Shown here piece after piece: positions 15,201-25,769 of a stretch of DNA of 64,000 nt; the stretch's first letter is position 1, and every line of letters starts with the position of its first letter. The stretch is from positions 1-64,000 of the forward strand of contig JAMZAV010003133.1 in NCBI GenBank assembly GCA_024449915.1. Reading direction: 5' to 3'. Under the pieces are notes generated by a model that was given only the letters and a program-made list of their open reading frames with translations, did not search any database and had not been told where the DNA came from. This stretch comes from Sweltsa coloradensis (Eukaryota > Arthropoda > Insecta > Plecoptera > Chloroperlidae). Made by a program: the position numbers and the translations under genes.

Positions 15201-18200
15201 TCGCCTCTGTCTATACCATTGATTGTTATATTCTAATAAAAATATCGATCTTTGGGTTGTTTATCGCTCACGTGTACATTAAGTCAAAGCCTACAATGTT
15301 GGCATGACGCTTTGATTTATTGTCCCTACATTAAAAACAAGTTATGTGACTAAGTGAGTAGACTCTTAATGCGGAAATCGAATTATTTATTCGTAGCCTT
15401 ACTAGGCCTGAAAAAAAAGAAGAAGAGAAGAATATCGCGATAACTAATGACATAGAAACTTTGTATGACACCTTTTAATCCAAGGCATTATGGCTGAAAA
15501 CACGGTATTTTCCGATTGCATATAACAAATCACAAATAACTCAATGTATACAAACTTAAACGAAGGCCTCTTTAGGCTGAAGAAAGAAGAGGAGAAGAAT
15601 CGCGGCAACATATCACATACTTTTACTGTATGAACAATTTAATCGTGGCTCGTTGGTGAAGAAAAAACGGGTATTTTTCTTGAACACAAATACAAATGTT
15701 TTCTAATTCAGCCTTGTGATTCTGGCGTGATCCACGGGATGTTCGCTCTATCTATACCATTGATTGTTTATATTTCCTAATGAAAAATATTCACGACTTT
15801 GGTTGGTTATCGCTCCACTCCTCCATGCGTCGAAGCCGTCAAGGTTAGCAAGGACATTTGATTTATTGTTTCCTACTAAAAAGCAGTAATGGGACTGAAT
15901 GGGTAGACTCTTTAATGCGGATTTTTGTATTCTCATTTCATTGTAGGCCTAACTAGGCTGAAAAAAGAAGAAGAGAAGAATTATCGCGATAACTTATGAC
16001 ATAGAAACACTGTATGAGACACTTTATCCAAGGTTAACATGGCGAATTAAAAACGGGTGTTTTTTCCCGATTGCTATAACAAATCACAATATAAACTCAC
16101 TGTATACAAACCTTTAAACAAAGCCTCATTAGCTGAAGAAAGAAGAAGGAGAAGATCGCGACAATATCACATACTTTTACTGTATGAAACATTTTAATTC
16201 GTTGGCCTCGTTTGGCTGAAGAAAAACGGCGTATTTTTCTTGAACGCAAATACAAAAGTTGTTTCTGAATCAGCCTTGTGATTCTGGCGTTGATCCACGG
16301 ATGTTCGATCTGTCTATACCATTCGATTGTTATATTTCCTAATAAAAATACGGATCTTGGCTTGGGTTATCGCTTACTCGTCCATGCGTCGAAGCTTCAA
16401 AGGTTAGATGGACGCTTGATTTATTGTTCCTACTAAAGCATTTATGTGACTGAGTGGGTAGACTCTTTAATTGCGGACTTTTGTATTTATTTATCGTAGG
16501 CCGTAAACTAGGCTGAAAAAAGAAGGAAGAGAAGAATATCGCGATAACTTATGACTAGAAAACACTGTATGAGACACTTTATCCAGTTTAACATGGGCTG
16601 AATAAAACGGGTGTTTTTCCGATTGCTAAAACAAATCACAAAAAACTCACGTAAACGCAAACCTTTAAACCAAAGGGTTCTCCTTAGCCTGAAGACAATA
16701 AGAAGGAGAAGAATGCGCAACAATTCACTTACTTTACTTTATGAAAATTCTAAGCCTCAGGCTGGCCTGAAGAAACCGGGTATTTTTCTTGAACGCCAAA
16801 ATTACAAAAGTTGTTCTGAATCAGCCTTGTTGATTCGGCGTTGATCCACGGATGTGCTCTGTCTATACCATTGATTGTGATATTTCATAATAAAAAAATA
16901 TCGATCTTTGGTTGGTTATCGCTCACTCGTTACATGACGTCGAAGCCTACAAGGTTGGCAGGACGCTTTCATTTATTGTCCCCTACTTAAAACACGTTAT
17001 GTGACTAAGTGGGTAGACTTTTAATGCGAATTTCGAATTTATTTATCGTAGGCCTTACTAGCTGAAAAAAAGAGGAAGAGAAGAATATTGCGATAACTAA
17101 TGGCATAGAAACACTGAATGAGACACTTTATCCAAGGCCAACATGGCTGAAGAAAACGGTAATTATCCGATGGCTCTACAAATCACAAAAAACTCAATGT
17201 ATACAAAACATTTAACGAAGGCCTCTTTAGGCTGAAGAAAGAAGGAAGGAGAAGAATCGCGACAACATAATCACATACTTTTACTGTATAAAAAAACATT
17301 TTAATCGTTGTTCCTCGCTTGGCTGAGAAAACGGGTATTTTCTTGAAAACGCAAATACGCAAAAAAATGTTCTGAATCAGCTTGTTGATTCTGGCGTTGA
17401 TCCACGGATGTTCGCTCTGTCATACATGATGTATATTTTATAATAAAAAATATTGATCTTTGGTTGGTTTTCGCTCACTCGTCCATTTGCGTCGAAGCCT
17501 TTCAAGGTTTAGGCATGGACGCATTTGATTTATTGTTTCCTACTAAAAACCAGTTATGTGACTGAGTGGGTAGACTCATAATGCGGACTGTTGTATTTAC
17601 TTTATCGTAGGCCTTTACTAGGCTGAAAAAAAAGAAGAGAAGAATATCGTCGATAACTTATATGACATTGAAACATGTAGGATACACTTTTTATGCAAGG
17701 CAACATGGCTGAATAAAACGGGCATTTTCCCTATTGATATTACCAATCACAAATAATTCACTGTTACAAAACTTTAAACGAAGGCCTCTTAAGGCTGAAG
17801 AAGAAAAGGAGAAGAATCGCGACTACAATTCACATACTTTCACTGTATGAAACATTTTAATCGTTGGCCTCACTGGCTGAAGCAAGGGATTTTTAGCTTG
17901 AACGCAAAGACAAAAGTTGTTCTGACTTTCAGCCTGTTGATTCTGGCGTGATCCACGGGGATGTTCGCTCTGTCTCTACCATTGATTGTTATATTCCTAA
18001 TAAAAATACGATCTTTGGTTGGTTATCGCTCACTGGTACATTGCGACGAAGACTACAGGTTGGCATCAGACGCTTTGATGTATTGCCCCTACCTTAAAAC
18101 AAGGTATGTGGACTAAGTGGGGAGAATCTTAATGCGGATTTCGAATTTAGTTCGTAGGATTAACTAGGCTGAAAAAAGAAGAAGAGGAAGATATCGCGAT

Positions 18201-21200
18201 AACTAATGACATAGAAACACTGCATGAGACACTTTATCCAAGGCCAAATGGCTGAGAAGAAAACGGGGTATTTTTTCCCGATTTGCTCTAACAATTGACA
18301 TATAAATCACTGTATAAAAACCTTTAACGAAGGCTTAATCTAGGCTGAAGAAAGAAGAAGAGAAGAATTCGCACGATAACAAATCACGAACAATTTTCGG
18401 TGTGTGAAACACTTTAGCGTTGGCCTTAATGTCTGAGAAAACACGTATTTTCTTGAAACGCGATTTATAAATCATATACAAACTCATGCCTAAATCAGCT
18501 GTTATAACAACGGTTTACACTCAAGTACCGATCGCGATATCAAATCACAGACAACCACTAAATAAATAAGTTTTTGTTAGCTTAACTTCCTTAGGAAAAA
18601 CGGATCTTTCCTGGTCGCAATAAAACATCACATGAAACTCACTGTATTATCGCTTTTATCGGGGGGGGGGGGGCGGGTGGGGGAACAATGAAAGAAGCGT
18701 CCACGAAGATGCTAGATTATGAAATAGAAACAATTCGGGCGTCCGTGGAACAACGATAACAATGTGGCTTAATCCATTTAAAATTAGAGTAAAGATGAAC
18801 CCTTCAAATGACAAAGGTTTGGAGTTATCAATGCCAAAACTTATTACAATCTCAAATAAATTTACATTGAGGGCTATCTAGTTTTAGGGAACCTTTTACT
18901 ATTAGAGAGTGCAGAAATACAACTTTGATAATTTGCTGGTCTAGAAGAGCACTGAGAACCAACGAAAAGCAGACCAAAGATTCGACATGAGTTGTCCATG
19001 ACAATCCTTATGACAAAATATGGAAAGATGCAATTATTTCCGATCGCAATAACAAATCACTTATTAAACCCTTGTGTATATTGTAAGCCTAACAAGGCTG
19101 AAGAAAGAATAAAAAGCAAGAATCGCGATAAACAAATCACATACCACAATTACTGTATGAAACTCTTTTATCGTTGGCCTTACTTGCTGAAGGAAAAAAC
19201 GGGTTATTTTTTTAAAAGCAAATTCAAATTTGAAGTTGTTCTAATCAGCCTTGTTTATTCTTGCCATTGATCCACGGATGTTCGCTATGTCCAATACCAT
19301 TGATTGTTATATTTCTAATAAAAATAGCGATCTTTGGGGGTTATCGATCACTCCTCAATCGTACATTGCGCTCGAAGCCTACAAAGGTTGGCATGGACGC
19401 TTTTTGAATATTGTCCCCTACTTAAAAACAGTAATGTGGACTGGGGTAGACTTTAATGCGGAATTATCGAATTTATTTATCGTAGGCCTTACTAGGCTGA
19501 AACAAAGAAGAAGAGAAGGAATATCGCGATAATACAGACATAGAAACTTGGCATGAGACCTTCTTATCCCAAGCCTATGGCTGAATAAAACGGGAATTTT
19601 TCCCGATTGCTAAACAAATCAAAACTACCAATGTATACAAACTTTAACGAAGGCCTCTTAGGCTGAAGAAAGAAGGAAGGAGAAGAAAACGCGCACAACA
19701 TTTGATCAAATACTTTTACTGTATGACAACATTTTAACTCGTTGGCTCACTGCTGAAGAAAGAAAGCGGGTATCTTTTTTGAACGCAAATAAAATGTTGT
19801 TTCTGACATCCAGCCTGTTGATTCTGCGTGATTCATCGGATGTCGCTCTGTCTATACCATTGATTGTATATTTCCTAATAAAAATATGATCTTGGTTGGT
19901 TATCGCTCACTCGTCCATTGCGTCGAAGCCTTCAAGGTTAGCATGGACGCTTTGATTTATTGTTTCCTACTTAAAAGCAGTTATGAGACTAAGTAGGTAG
20001 GACTCTTAATGCGGACTTTTGTATTTATTATTGTAGGCCCTAACTAGGCTGAAAAAAGAAGAAGAGAAGAATATCGCCGAAACTTATGACATAGAACACT
20101 GTATGAGACACTTTTTATCAAGGATAAAAACATGCGGAATAAAACGGGTGTTTTCCCGATTGCTATAAACCAAATCACAAATAACTCACTGTAACAAACC
20201 TTTAACAAAGGGCCTCATGAGCCTGAAGAAAGAAGAAGGAAAGAATCGCGACAAACAAGTCACATACTTTTACTGATGAAACATTCTAATCGTTGCCTCG
20301 CTTGCTGAAAGAAAATTGGTATTTTTCTGGGAACGCAAATACAAAAGATGTTCTGAATCAAGCCTTGTTGATTCTGGCGTGATCCACGGATGTTCGCTCT
20401 TCTATACCATTGATTGTATATTTCCTAATATAAATATCGATCTTTGGTTGGTATCGCCCCTCTTACATTGCGTCGAAGCCTACAAGGTTGGCATTGGGAA
20501 GCTTTGATTTATGATTCCCCTACTTAAAAAAGTTATGTGACTAAGGTGGTTAGACTTCTTAATGCTGGGAATTTCGAATGTATTTCGTAGGCGCTTAACG
20601 TGTAGGCTGAAAAAAGAAGAAGAGAAGAATATCGCGGTAAAAATAATGAACATAGAAAACAATGCATGAGAAACTTTTATCAAGCCAACATGGCTGAAGA
20701 AAACGGGTAATTTTCACGACATGCTATAAACAAATCACAAATAAAATCAATGTAATACAAACCTTTAACGAATGCTCTTTAGGCTGAAGAAAGAAGAAAG
20801 GAGAAGAAATCGCGGACAACATATCACATACTTTTACTGTATAAAAACATTTTAATCGTTGCCTCGCTTGGCTGAAAAAAACGGGTATTTTTCTTGAACG
20901 CAAATATAAAAGTTGTTCTAAATCGCCTTTTTTATTCTTGCGTGATCCCGGATGTTCGCTCCGTCCATACCATTGATTGTTATATTTCTAATCAAAATAT
21001 CGATCTTTGGTTGGTTATCGCTCACTCGTACATTTGCGTCGAAGCCTACAGAGGTTGGCACGGGACGCTTTGATTTATTGTCCCCAACTTTAAAACAAGT
21101 AATGGACTAAGTGGAGACTCTTAATGCGGGAAATTTCGAATTTATTTTATCGTAGCCTTACTAGGGCTGAAAAAAGAGAAGAGAAGAATATCCGATAACT

Positions 21201-21882
21201 GTAATGGACATAGAAACTTTGCATGAGACCTTTTTTACCAAGGGCCTATGGCTAATAAAACGGGTATTTGTTCCCGATTGCTATAAACAAAAATCACAAA
21301 TAACTAAGATACAAACTTTAACGAAGGCCTCTTTTAGGCTGAAGAAAGAAGAAGGAGAAGATCGCGACAACATATCACATACTTTTACTGTATGAAACAT
21401 TTTAATCGTTGGCCTCGCTTGGCTGAAGAAAAACGGTATTTTTTTTTTTTTTTTTTTTTTTCTTGAACGCAAATACAAAAGTTTTTCTGAATCAGCCTTT
21501 GTGATTATGGCGTTGATCCACGGATGTCGCTACTGTCTATACCATTGATTGTTTATTTCTAATAAAAAATATCGATCTTTGGGTTGTATTGCTTACTCGT
21601 CCATTGCGTCGAAGCCTTCAAGGGTTAGCATGGACGCTCTGATTATTGGTTCCTACTAAAAAAGCAGTTATGTGACTGAGTGGGTAGACTCTTTAATGCG
21701 GACTGTTTGGATTTATTGTTATCGTAGGCCTAACTAGCTGAAAAAAGAAGAAGAGAAGAATCTTGCGATAATAAGACATAGAAACACTGTAGAGACCACC
21801 TTTTCCAAGGTAACATGGCTGAATAAAACGGGTGTTTTCCCGATTGCTATAAACAAGTCCACAAATAAACGTCACTGTATAC
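289..21882. repeat. Complex satellite array, first segment (noisy consensus)
   Basis: This is a tandem array of ~550 bp A monomers, recognised by recurrent anchors such as gatccacggatgttcgctct, cgatctttggttggttatcg and agaagaatcgcg. Seven ~730 bp B blocks are interspersed, each marked by a G-tract followed by acatgaaaggagcctccac. The tracts lie near 468, 2,298, 4,652, 8,079, 10,462, 13,404 and 18,661, so the B-to-B distances correspond to about 1, 2, 4, 2, 3 and 7 extra A monomers. From 289 to about 13,500 almost every homopolymer is distorted relative to the clean copies further right. From 13,500 to 21,882 the errors are sparser single-base indels. Short ORFs here are not credible genes. 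Function is unknown; a pericentromeric or other heterochromatic location is only an inference. Confidence 0.95.
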
Positions 21883-22085
21883 CCTTACTTAAAATTTTAG
21901 TAGGTCAGAAACCTAGCAATAAAATAGTGTTTTCAGCTCCTATTTGAAACATATCCAAAAATCATTTAATCTTACATATACACAGTGCCAAACACAATAG
22001 CATAGTGTGATGTCTACTAGTTAAATATGTTCAGAAGAACATGGCGCCTATTTTACGATGTTGTTGGCTCTTTCATAATAATATC

Positions 22086-22180
22086 AAATAGTCGTCAAAG
22101 GTAGGTAATACCTAGTTGAAAATAGTCGACGACTATTATGGCGACTATTTTACGATGTTCCTTACCTTTGACGACTATTT
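22086..22180. repeat. Imperfect inverted repeat (hairpin)
   Basis: The arm at 22,086-22,105 (aaatagtcgtcaaaggtagg) is the reverse complement of 22,160-22,180 apart from one inserted base. Between them cgactatt and atagtcg motifs recur, so nested pairings are possible. The unit aaatagtcg(t/c)c also appears a third time at about 22,183. No coding or known RNA signature is visible. Confidence 0.7.
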
Positions 22181-22860
22181 CCAAATAGTCGCCAAAAGGT
22201 ACGACCAGTACCTAGTTGAAACAAGTCAATGGACTATAGCTAGAGGCAAGTTATTTGTGGAGAACAAAATTTTGAATATTTGTACAACAACACAACCAAT
22301 GCAATTTTTGCTGGCCTTATAGGCCTATCAAAAAAAGATTCATTTTTATTTTGCATCACAAGTAATCTGCATTTGGCTACAGCCACACTAAATGCCAGGA
22401 TTAAGATATGGTATGGGAAATAAATCATTATGAAATTAGTGGTAGCCAGTAAAATTAAGTAATGTAAGCTATAGGCCTAAGTGATAATTAAAATGCAATT
22501 TATTTTAAAATAACATTCAACTTTTTGAGCCCAGTTTTAAAGCAATAGGCCAAAATTTAACAAAGGGTGCAACGTGCAAGTAAAAGTTCTGAATGCATAA
22601 ATTTGCACTTTGCACGGTAAATAGGCCTAAGTCTTCGTTTTCAACTCGACGCCAATTTGTGGGACCTTGGTGGTTGGCTACGGAAGATATTTACTCGAAG
22701 AACTGGTAACGCTACTGGTCGGCATCTGAAAAGAAACATTTATTCAGAGCTAGCCTTAGCAGCATGACAGCTAGGCTGAGGCCTGGAACCCACCCCCCCC
22801 TTATTCTGTTTCTCTCACAAAGTCACAATTCGACAGTGAGTTGAGTTTCCAGTGAGAAGT
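22181..22860. other. AT-rich stretch without recognisable gene
   Basis: I see no protein domain, RNA gene or tandem repeat here. Several taggccta-type palindromes are present (22,320, 22,471 and 22,623 regions). On the minus strand a pyrimidine tract ending in cag abuts an ATG at 22,725 that opens a 15-codon frame ending at 22,678. That is too short to call an exon. Confidence 0.4.
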
Positions 22861-22882
22861 GGCAACTGCGATTCTGTTTGGT

Positions 22883-23010
22883 TATCGATATCGAAACATT
22901 GCGATATCACGTTCGAAAAAAAGTGACAACTTCTCACCGAAATATTTCTTTGTGAGAAGTCGATACGGCTATGTGATTGGTCAAGGCCGGCAAGGATTGG
23001 CTCGGATTGG
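22883..23010 (-). promoter_or_regulatory. Candidate promoter-like segment with three CCAAT boxes
   Basis: Three ATTGG pentamers (CCAAT on the minus strand) lie at 22,976-22,980, 22,996-23,000 and 23,006-23,010. A TATCGATA octamer lies at 22,883-22,890 and a small hairpin pairs acttctcac (22,929-22,937) with gtgagaagt (22,952-22,960). CCAAT clusters bind NF-Y in animal promoters, and TATCGATA is the DREF-type element known from insects. Whether either is used here is inference. The local CpG content is higher than in the surrounding AT-rich DNA. No gene is confirmed downstream on either strand. Confidence 0.25.
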
Positions 23011-23976
23011 TCCGTGAAATCTCGGGTGAAAACTACAACCGTATGCTTGTGGCCTTAAAAAACTCGACAACAACAACAACAACAGTGTCATAAACAAACA
23101 TTTTGCATCTCCAAAAATGTTAAATCTGAATAACTAGGGCGTATTTTTTCCATTGTAGCTTGAAGGTATTTAGGCCAAATTATTTTCCTGCAAGTATTAG
23201 GCATTTTCCCCAGAGGAAAGCCTCAATTGTTTAATAAGCGTTTATTTTCGGGTGCTATTCTATTATTTTTGGTAGAGGACAAAATAACCAAAACTTTATA
23301 CCCACTTTTTCCTTAGACCTCCCTAATATTTGAAAACCCAATTCTGCTAGGCCTAATTGCATTTTTCTACTTTTTTTTCAACCATCATAGTTTACAATTT
23401 CCACAAGGCTAGCCTACACAATTTTTTATTTTTTTTTTAAAACAAAATCCATAAAAAAAATTCAAAGTGAAAACCCAAAACAAGCTTAACCATAATAAAG
23501 CGTGGGCCTACGTAGCGGTGGCGTTTAGGGAAGGTACTTGTAATTTCCTACCAAGACTAGGTTTTTTTGGCGGTTGGGTTAAAGCATGGTTTGGGAAATC
23601 GTAAAAAGTTTTGAAATTTGGCAATAAGGCATGTTTTACATTTTTAAAGACTTCCCCAAAATGTTTATTTTTTTTAAATAAAAAGCAACATGGGCCCGCA
23701 CCATATGATCATAATTCTATTTATTGGGTAGCCTATAATCAAATTGAATTGACAGTTCTAATAGCAGGGTTTGGGTATGTCCCCATTTCCTTTTTCTTAC
23801 CCTAATTAATCGCAAAGTAAAAAACATCGTTTATTTAACAGACCGGGCGATACGCAAATTAATGCAACGTCCCGGCGGATAGCGATTGTTTTCCCCATGG
23901 GTAACAAACTTAAAGAATTGAACTGCGGGCTGGCCAATTTCATTTGGGTTATTTCCAAGTCCAAACAGCCTCTTTT
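23011..23976. other. AT-rich non-coding stretch
   Basis: I see no recognisable gene. There are homopolymer runs, a short (caa)n tract near 23,070 and open frames of up to about 75 codons without recognisable motifs. Confidence 0.4.
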
Positions 23977-24298
23977 AAAGGTGCGTTTATGTTCAGCGTT
24001 TGGTGCGCCGCGACTCGCGCAAATCGGGCCACCCAAATCAGAAAAACTGGGTTCCCGGAAATTTGGCGGCTGCTTTTGGTCGATCTCGGGGCGCCAGCGC
24101 GTAGATCGAAGGGTTTGAACTTTTTCCGGGGTCGCTTGGAATTACCCAAAAATTTCCGTGTTTTGTGTTGTATTTTTAAAAGCAAATACCCGCCGCGCGG
24201 GCGCGACCAGAAAAAAAACCGACGAGCGATTTCGATGTGCAAATTCGCGGCCCCCGCGTCGCCCGCGGCGCACCAAACGCGAACAGAAAGCCCTTTAT
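23977..24298. mobile_element. Candidate ~320 bp MITE with CpG-rich inverted ends
   Basis: The block beginning gttcagcgtttggtgcgcc (23,991-24,012) is matched in inverse orientation by 24,264-24,284 (cgcggcgcaccaaacgcgaa) with one indel. Weaker inverted similarity continues outward to aaaggtgcgttt (23,977) and gccctttat (24,290-24,298). The interior is unusually CpG-rich for this window (gcgcc, cgcgcg and similar). Open frames on both strands across it are probably by-products of the CpG-rich composition. The structure fits a non-autonomous transposon with long subterminal inverted repeats. The target duplication is not clear, so the ends are approximate. Confidence 0.55.
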
Positions 24299-25189
24299 GC
24301 TATTTATGGGCCCCAAGGCTTAGGCCTAGCAGCTAATTTTTTTTCCCAAAAAATTTTTGGTAATACTAGTGCAAAAAACTTTTAGTTTTTCACAAAAAAT
24401 TTTGTGTATCCCTAGCTAGGGCCTACGCCTACTACGGGGCCCGGCTAAGGCCTAGGCCAAAATCTACCTCCCCCCCCCCCAATCAAAACATACAAAACAA
24501 TAATAGGGTAGCCTAAGTCCTAGCCCTAGGCCTAGGCCAGACTAAGGCCCTACACAGTACATTAGGGTACACCGTAATCTGTAATCTTTTTAAAATTTTG
24601 GGGTATACAACATTTTCATTTTTACTTTTCAAACACTTGCCCCCAATTCTGCATAGGACCATCAAGCCTAGGGCCTCAGGGGTGGGGGGGTTTGGCCTAG
24701 GCCAGGCCCCAGGCCCCAGCTTCTGGCCGGGCCCCTGTGAGGCTGTGTAATGCCACCCCCTAGGCCATGGGGGTGGTTTTGAGATAAAACAAGATTTTCA
24801 CTTTTTTGAAAGTAAAAATACTTACAATTTGGGCCAATATGCGTATGGAAACGATGCAAGGTTTTCTCCGAAGAAGCAGGAACAGCAAAAGCAACAAACC
24901 CTCAAAAAACAGTATCCATTTGGGTTTCTGAATAGTCAAAGCAGTTTCTTACATAAATTATATGAATTTGAATGTAAATTTCTATGAAAAAATTTTAAAA
25001 AAAACATTAAAATTTAAAATGTAAATTTTAAAACCATTAAAATGTGAATTAAACTCACAGTTTTAGTTTTTGTTAAAATTTTGCTAGTTCCAATAGTATA
25101 ATGATTTTTTTGAATAATAATCCCCTTTCCCTTGAAAACGTCCCCGGTATGATTACACTAATAGTTCTGGAGAGGATATACTACTGTCA
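24299..25189. other. Low-complexity sequence with CCTAGG/GGCCTA clusters
   Basis: Between 24,410 and 24,560, and again at 24,660-24,770, the hexamers cctagg and ggccta recur many times in both orientations, with poly-C and poly-G runs at 24,471-24,480 and 24,680-24,690. The rest, 24,800-25,189, is plain AT-rich DNA. No gene is recognised. Confidence 0.5.
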
Positions 25190-25740
25190 AAAGACCTTTT
25201 GATGATGTTTTTACTACTTTGGTATATGACTATTTTTCCACGATGTTTTTTCCCCGGGTTTCAAAGTGGATATTTTCAACTATTTTTTCATATGTTTTTG
25301 CAATGGCGAGACGATGAATAGCAATGTTTTACGGGGTTTTTGCAATGATTTTTGGCAAAAGTTTTGGGGAAATTCTTTCAACTATCATTTGCTATTTTTT
25401 AGGAATTTTGTGATTGTTTACAAGTTTTAGCAAAGATTTGGTAATTTTTGGGGGAAAATTTTTCAACTTTTTGACATGTTTTAGGAATTGTTTTTGACAT
25501 GTTACACATGTTTTTAAACGATGTTTTGGAAAAGTTTAGGGGGGGAAATTTTTTCAACTATTATTTGATTGTTTTAGCAAATTTCGTGATATTTCCCTAT
25601 GGTTTAGCGATGTTTAGGTAAGTTTTTGGTGTAGATACTTTTTGATACTAATTTGGGAAAGGTTTTAATACCATCCAAAAATTAGTTTCTCATCTTTGCT
25701 AGTTTTTAGCCTTGTAACCAAACTTTTTTACAACGTTTGG
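25190..25740. repeat. Degenerate minisatellite, ~85-100 bp unit
   Basis: A T-rich unit containing ggggaaattttttcaacta, then a tttgattgttttagcaa block, then a gatgttt/ggtaag(t)ttt block recurs about five times. The ttcaact anchors near 25,275, 25,378, 25,463 and 25,552 give spacings of about 85-103 bp. Copies are strongly diverged. There is no similarity to the main satellite. Confidence 0.6.
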
Positions 25741-25769
25741 GACATTTTGACGTTTTTAATTTTGGAAGG

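Larger units (their letters stand above)
21883..25769. other. 3.9 kb non-satellite insert interrupting the array
   Basis: The satellite stops at gtatac (21,877-21,882) and resumes at gtacaaacct (25,770 on), which is exactly the next monomer position. This is therefore an insertion into the array, with a possible short gtatac/gtac duplication. The left end ccttacttaaaattttag and the reverse complement of the right end, ccttccaaaattaaaa, share a weak inverted similarity. That is suggestive of a DNA transposon but not conclusive. Inside are an inverted repeat, a CCAAT-rich segment, a CpG-rich inverted-repeat unit and a minisatellite, listed separately. I recognise no protein domain in any frame. 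Confidence 0.6.

Noticed and set aside
289..21882. CRISPR-like regular repeats
   Set aside because: Repeats are hundreds of bases long, contiguous and internally repetitive. There are no short identical repeats with unique spacers and no cas genes, and the DNA is eukaryotic.
23944..24336. A 130-codon plus-strand frame in the 3.9 kb insert
   Set aside because: It coincides with the CpG-rich inverted-repeat unit, has open counterparts on the other strand, and shows no recognisable domain.
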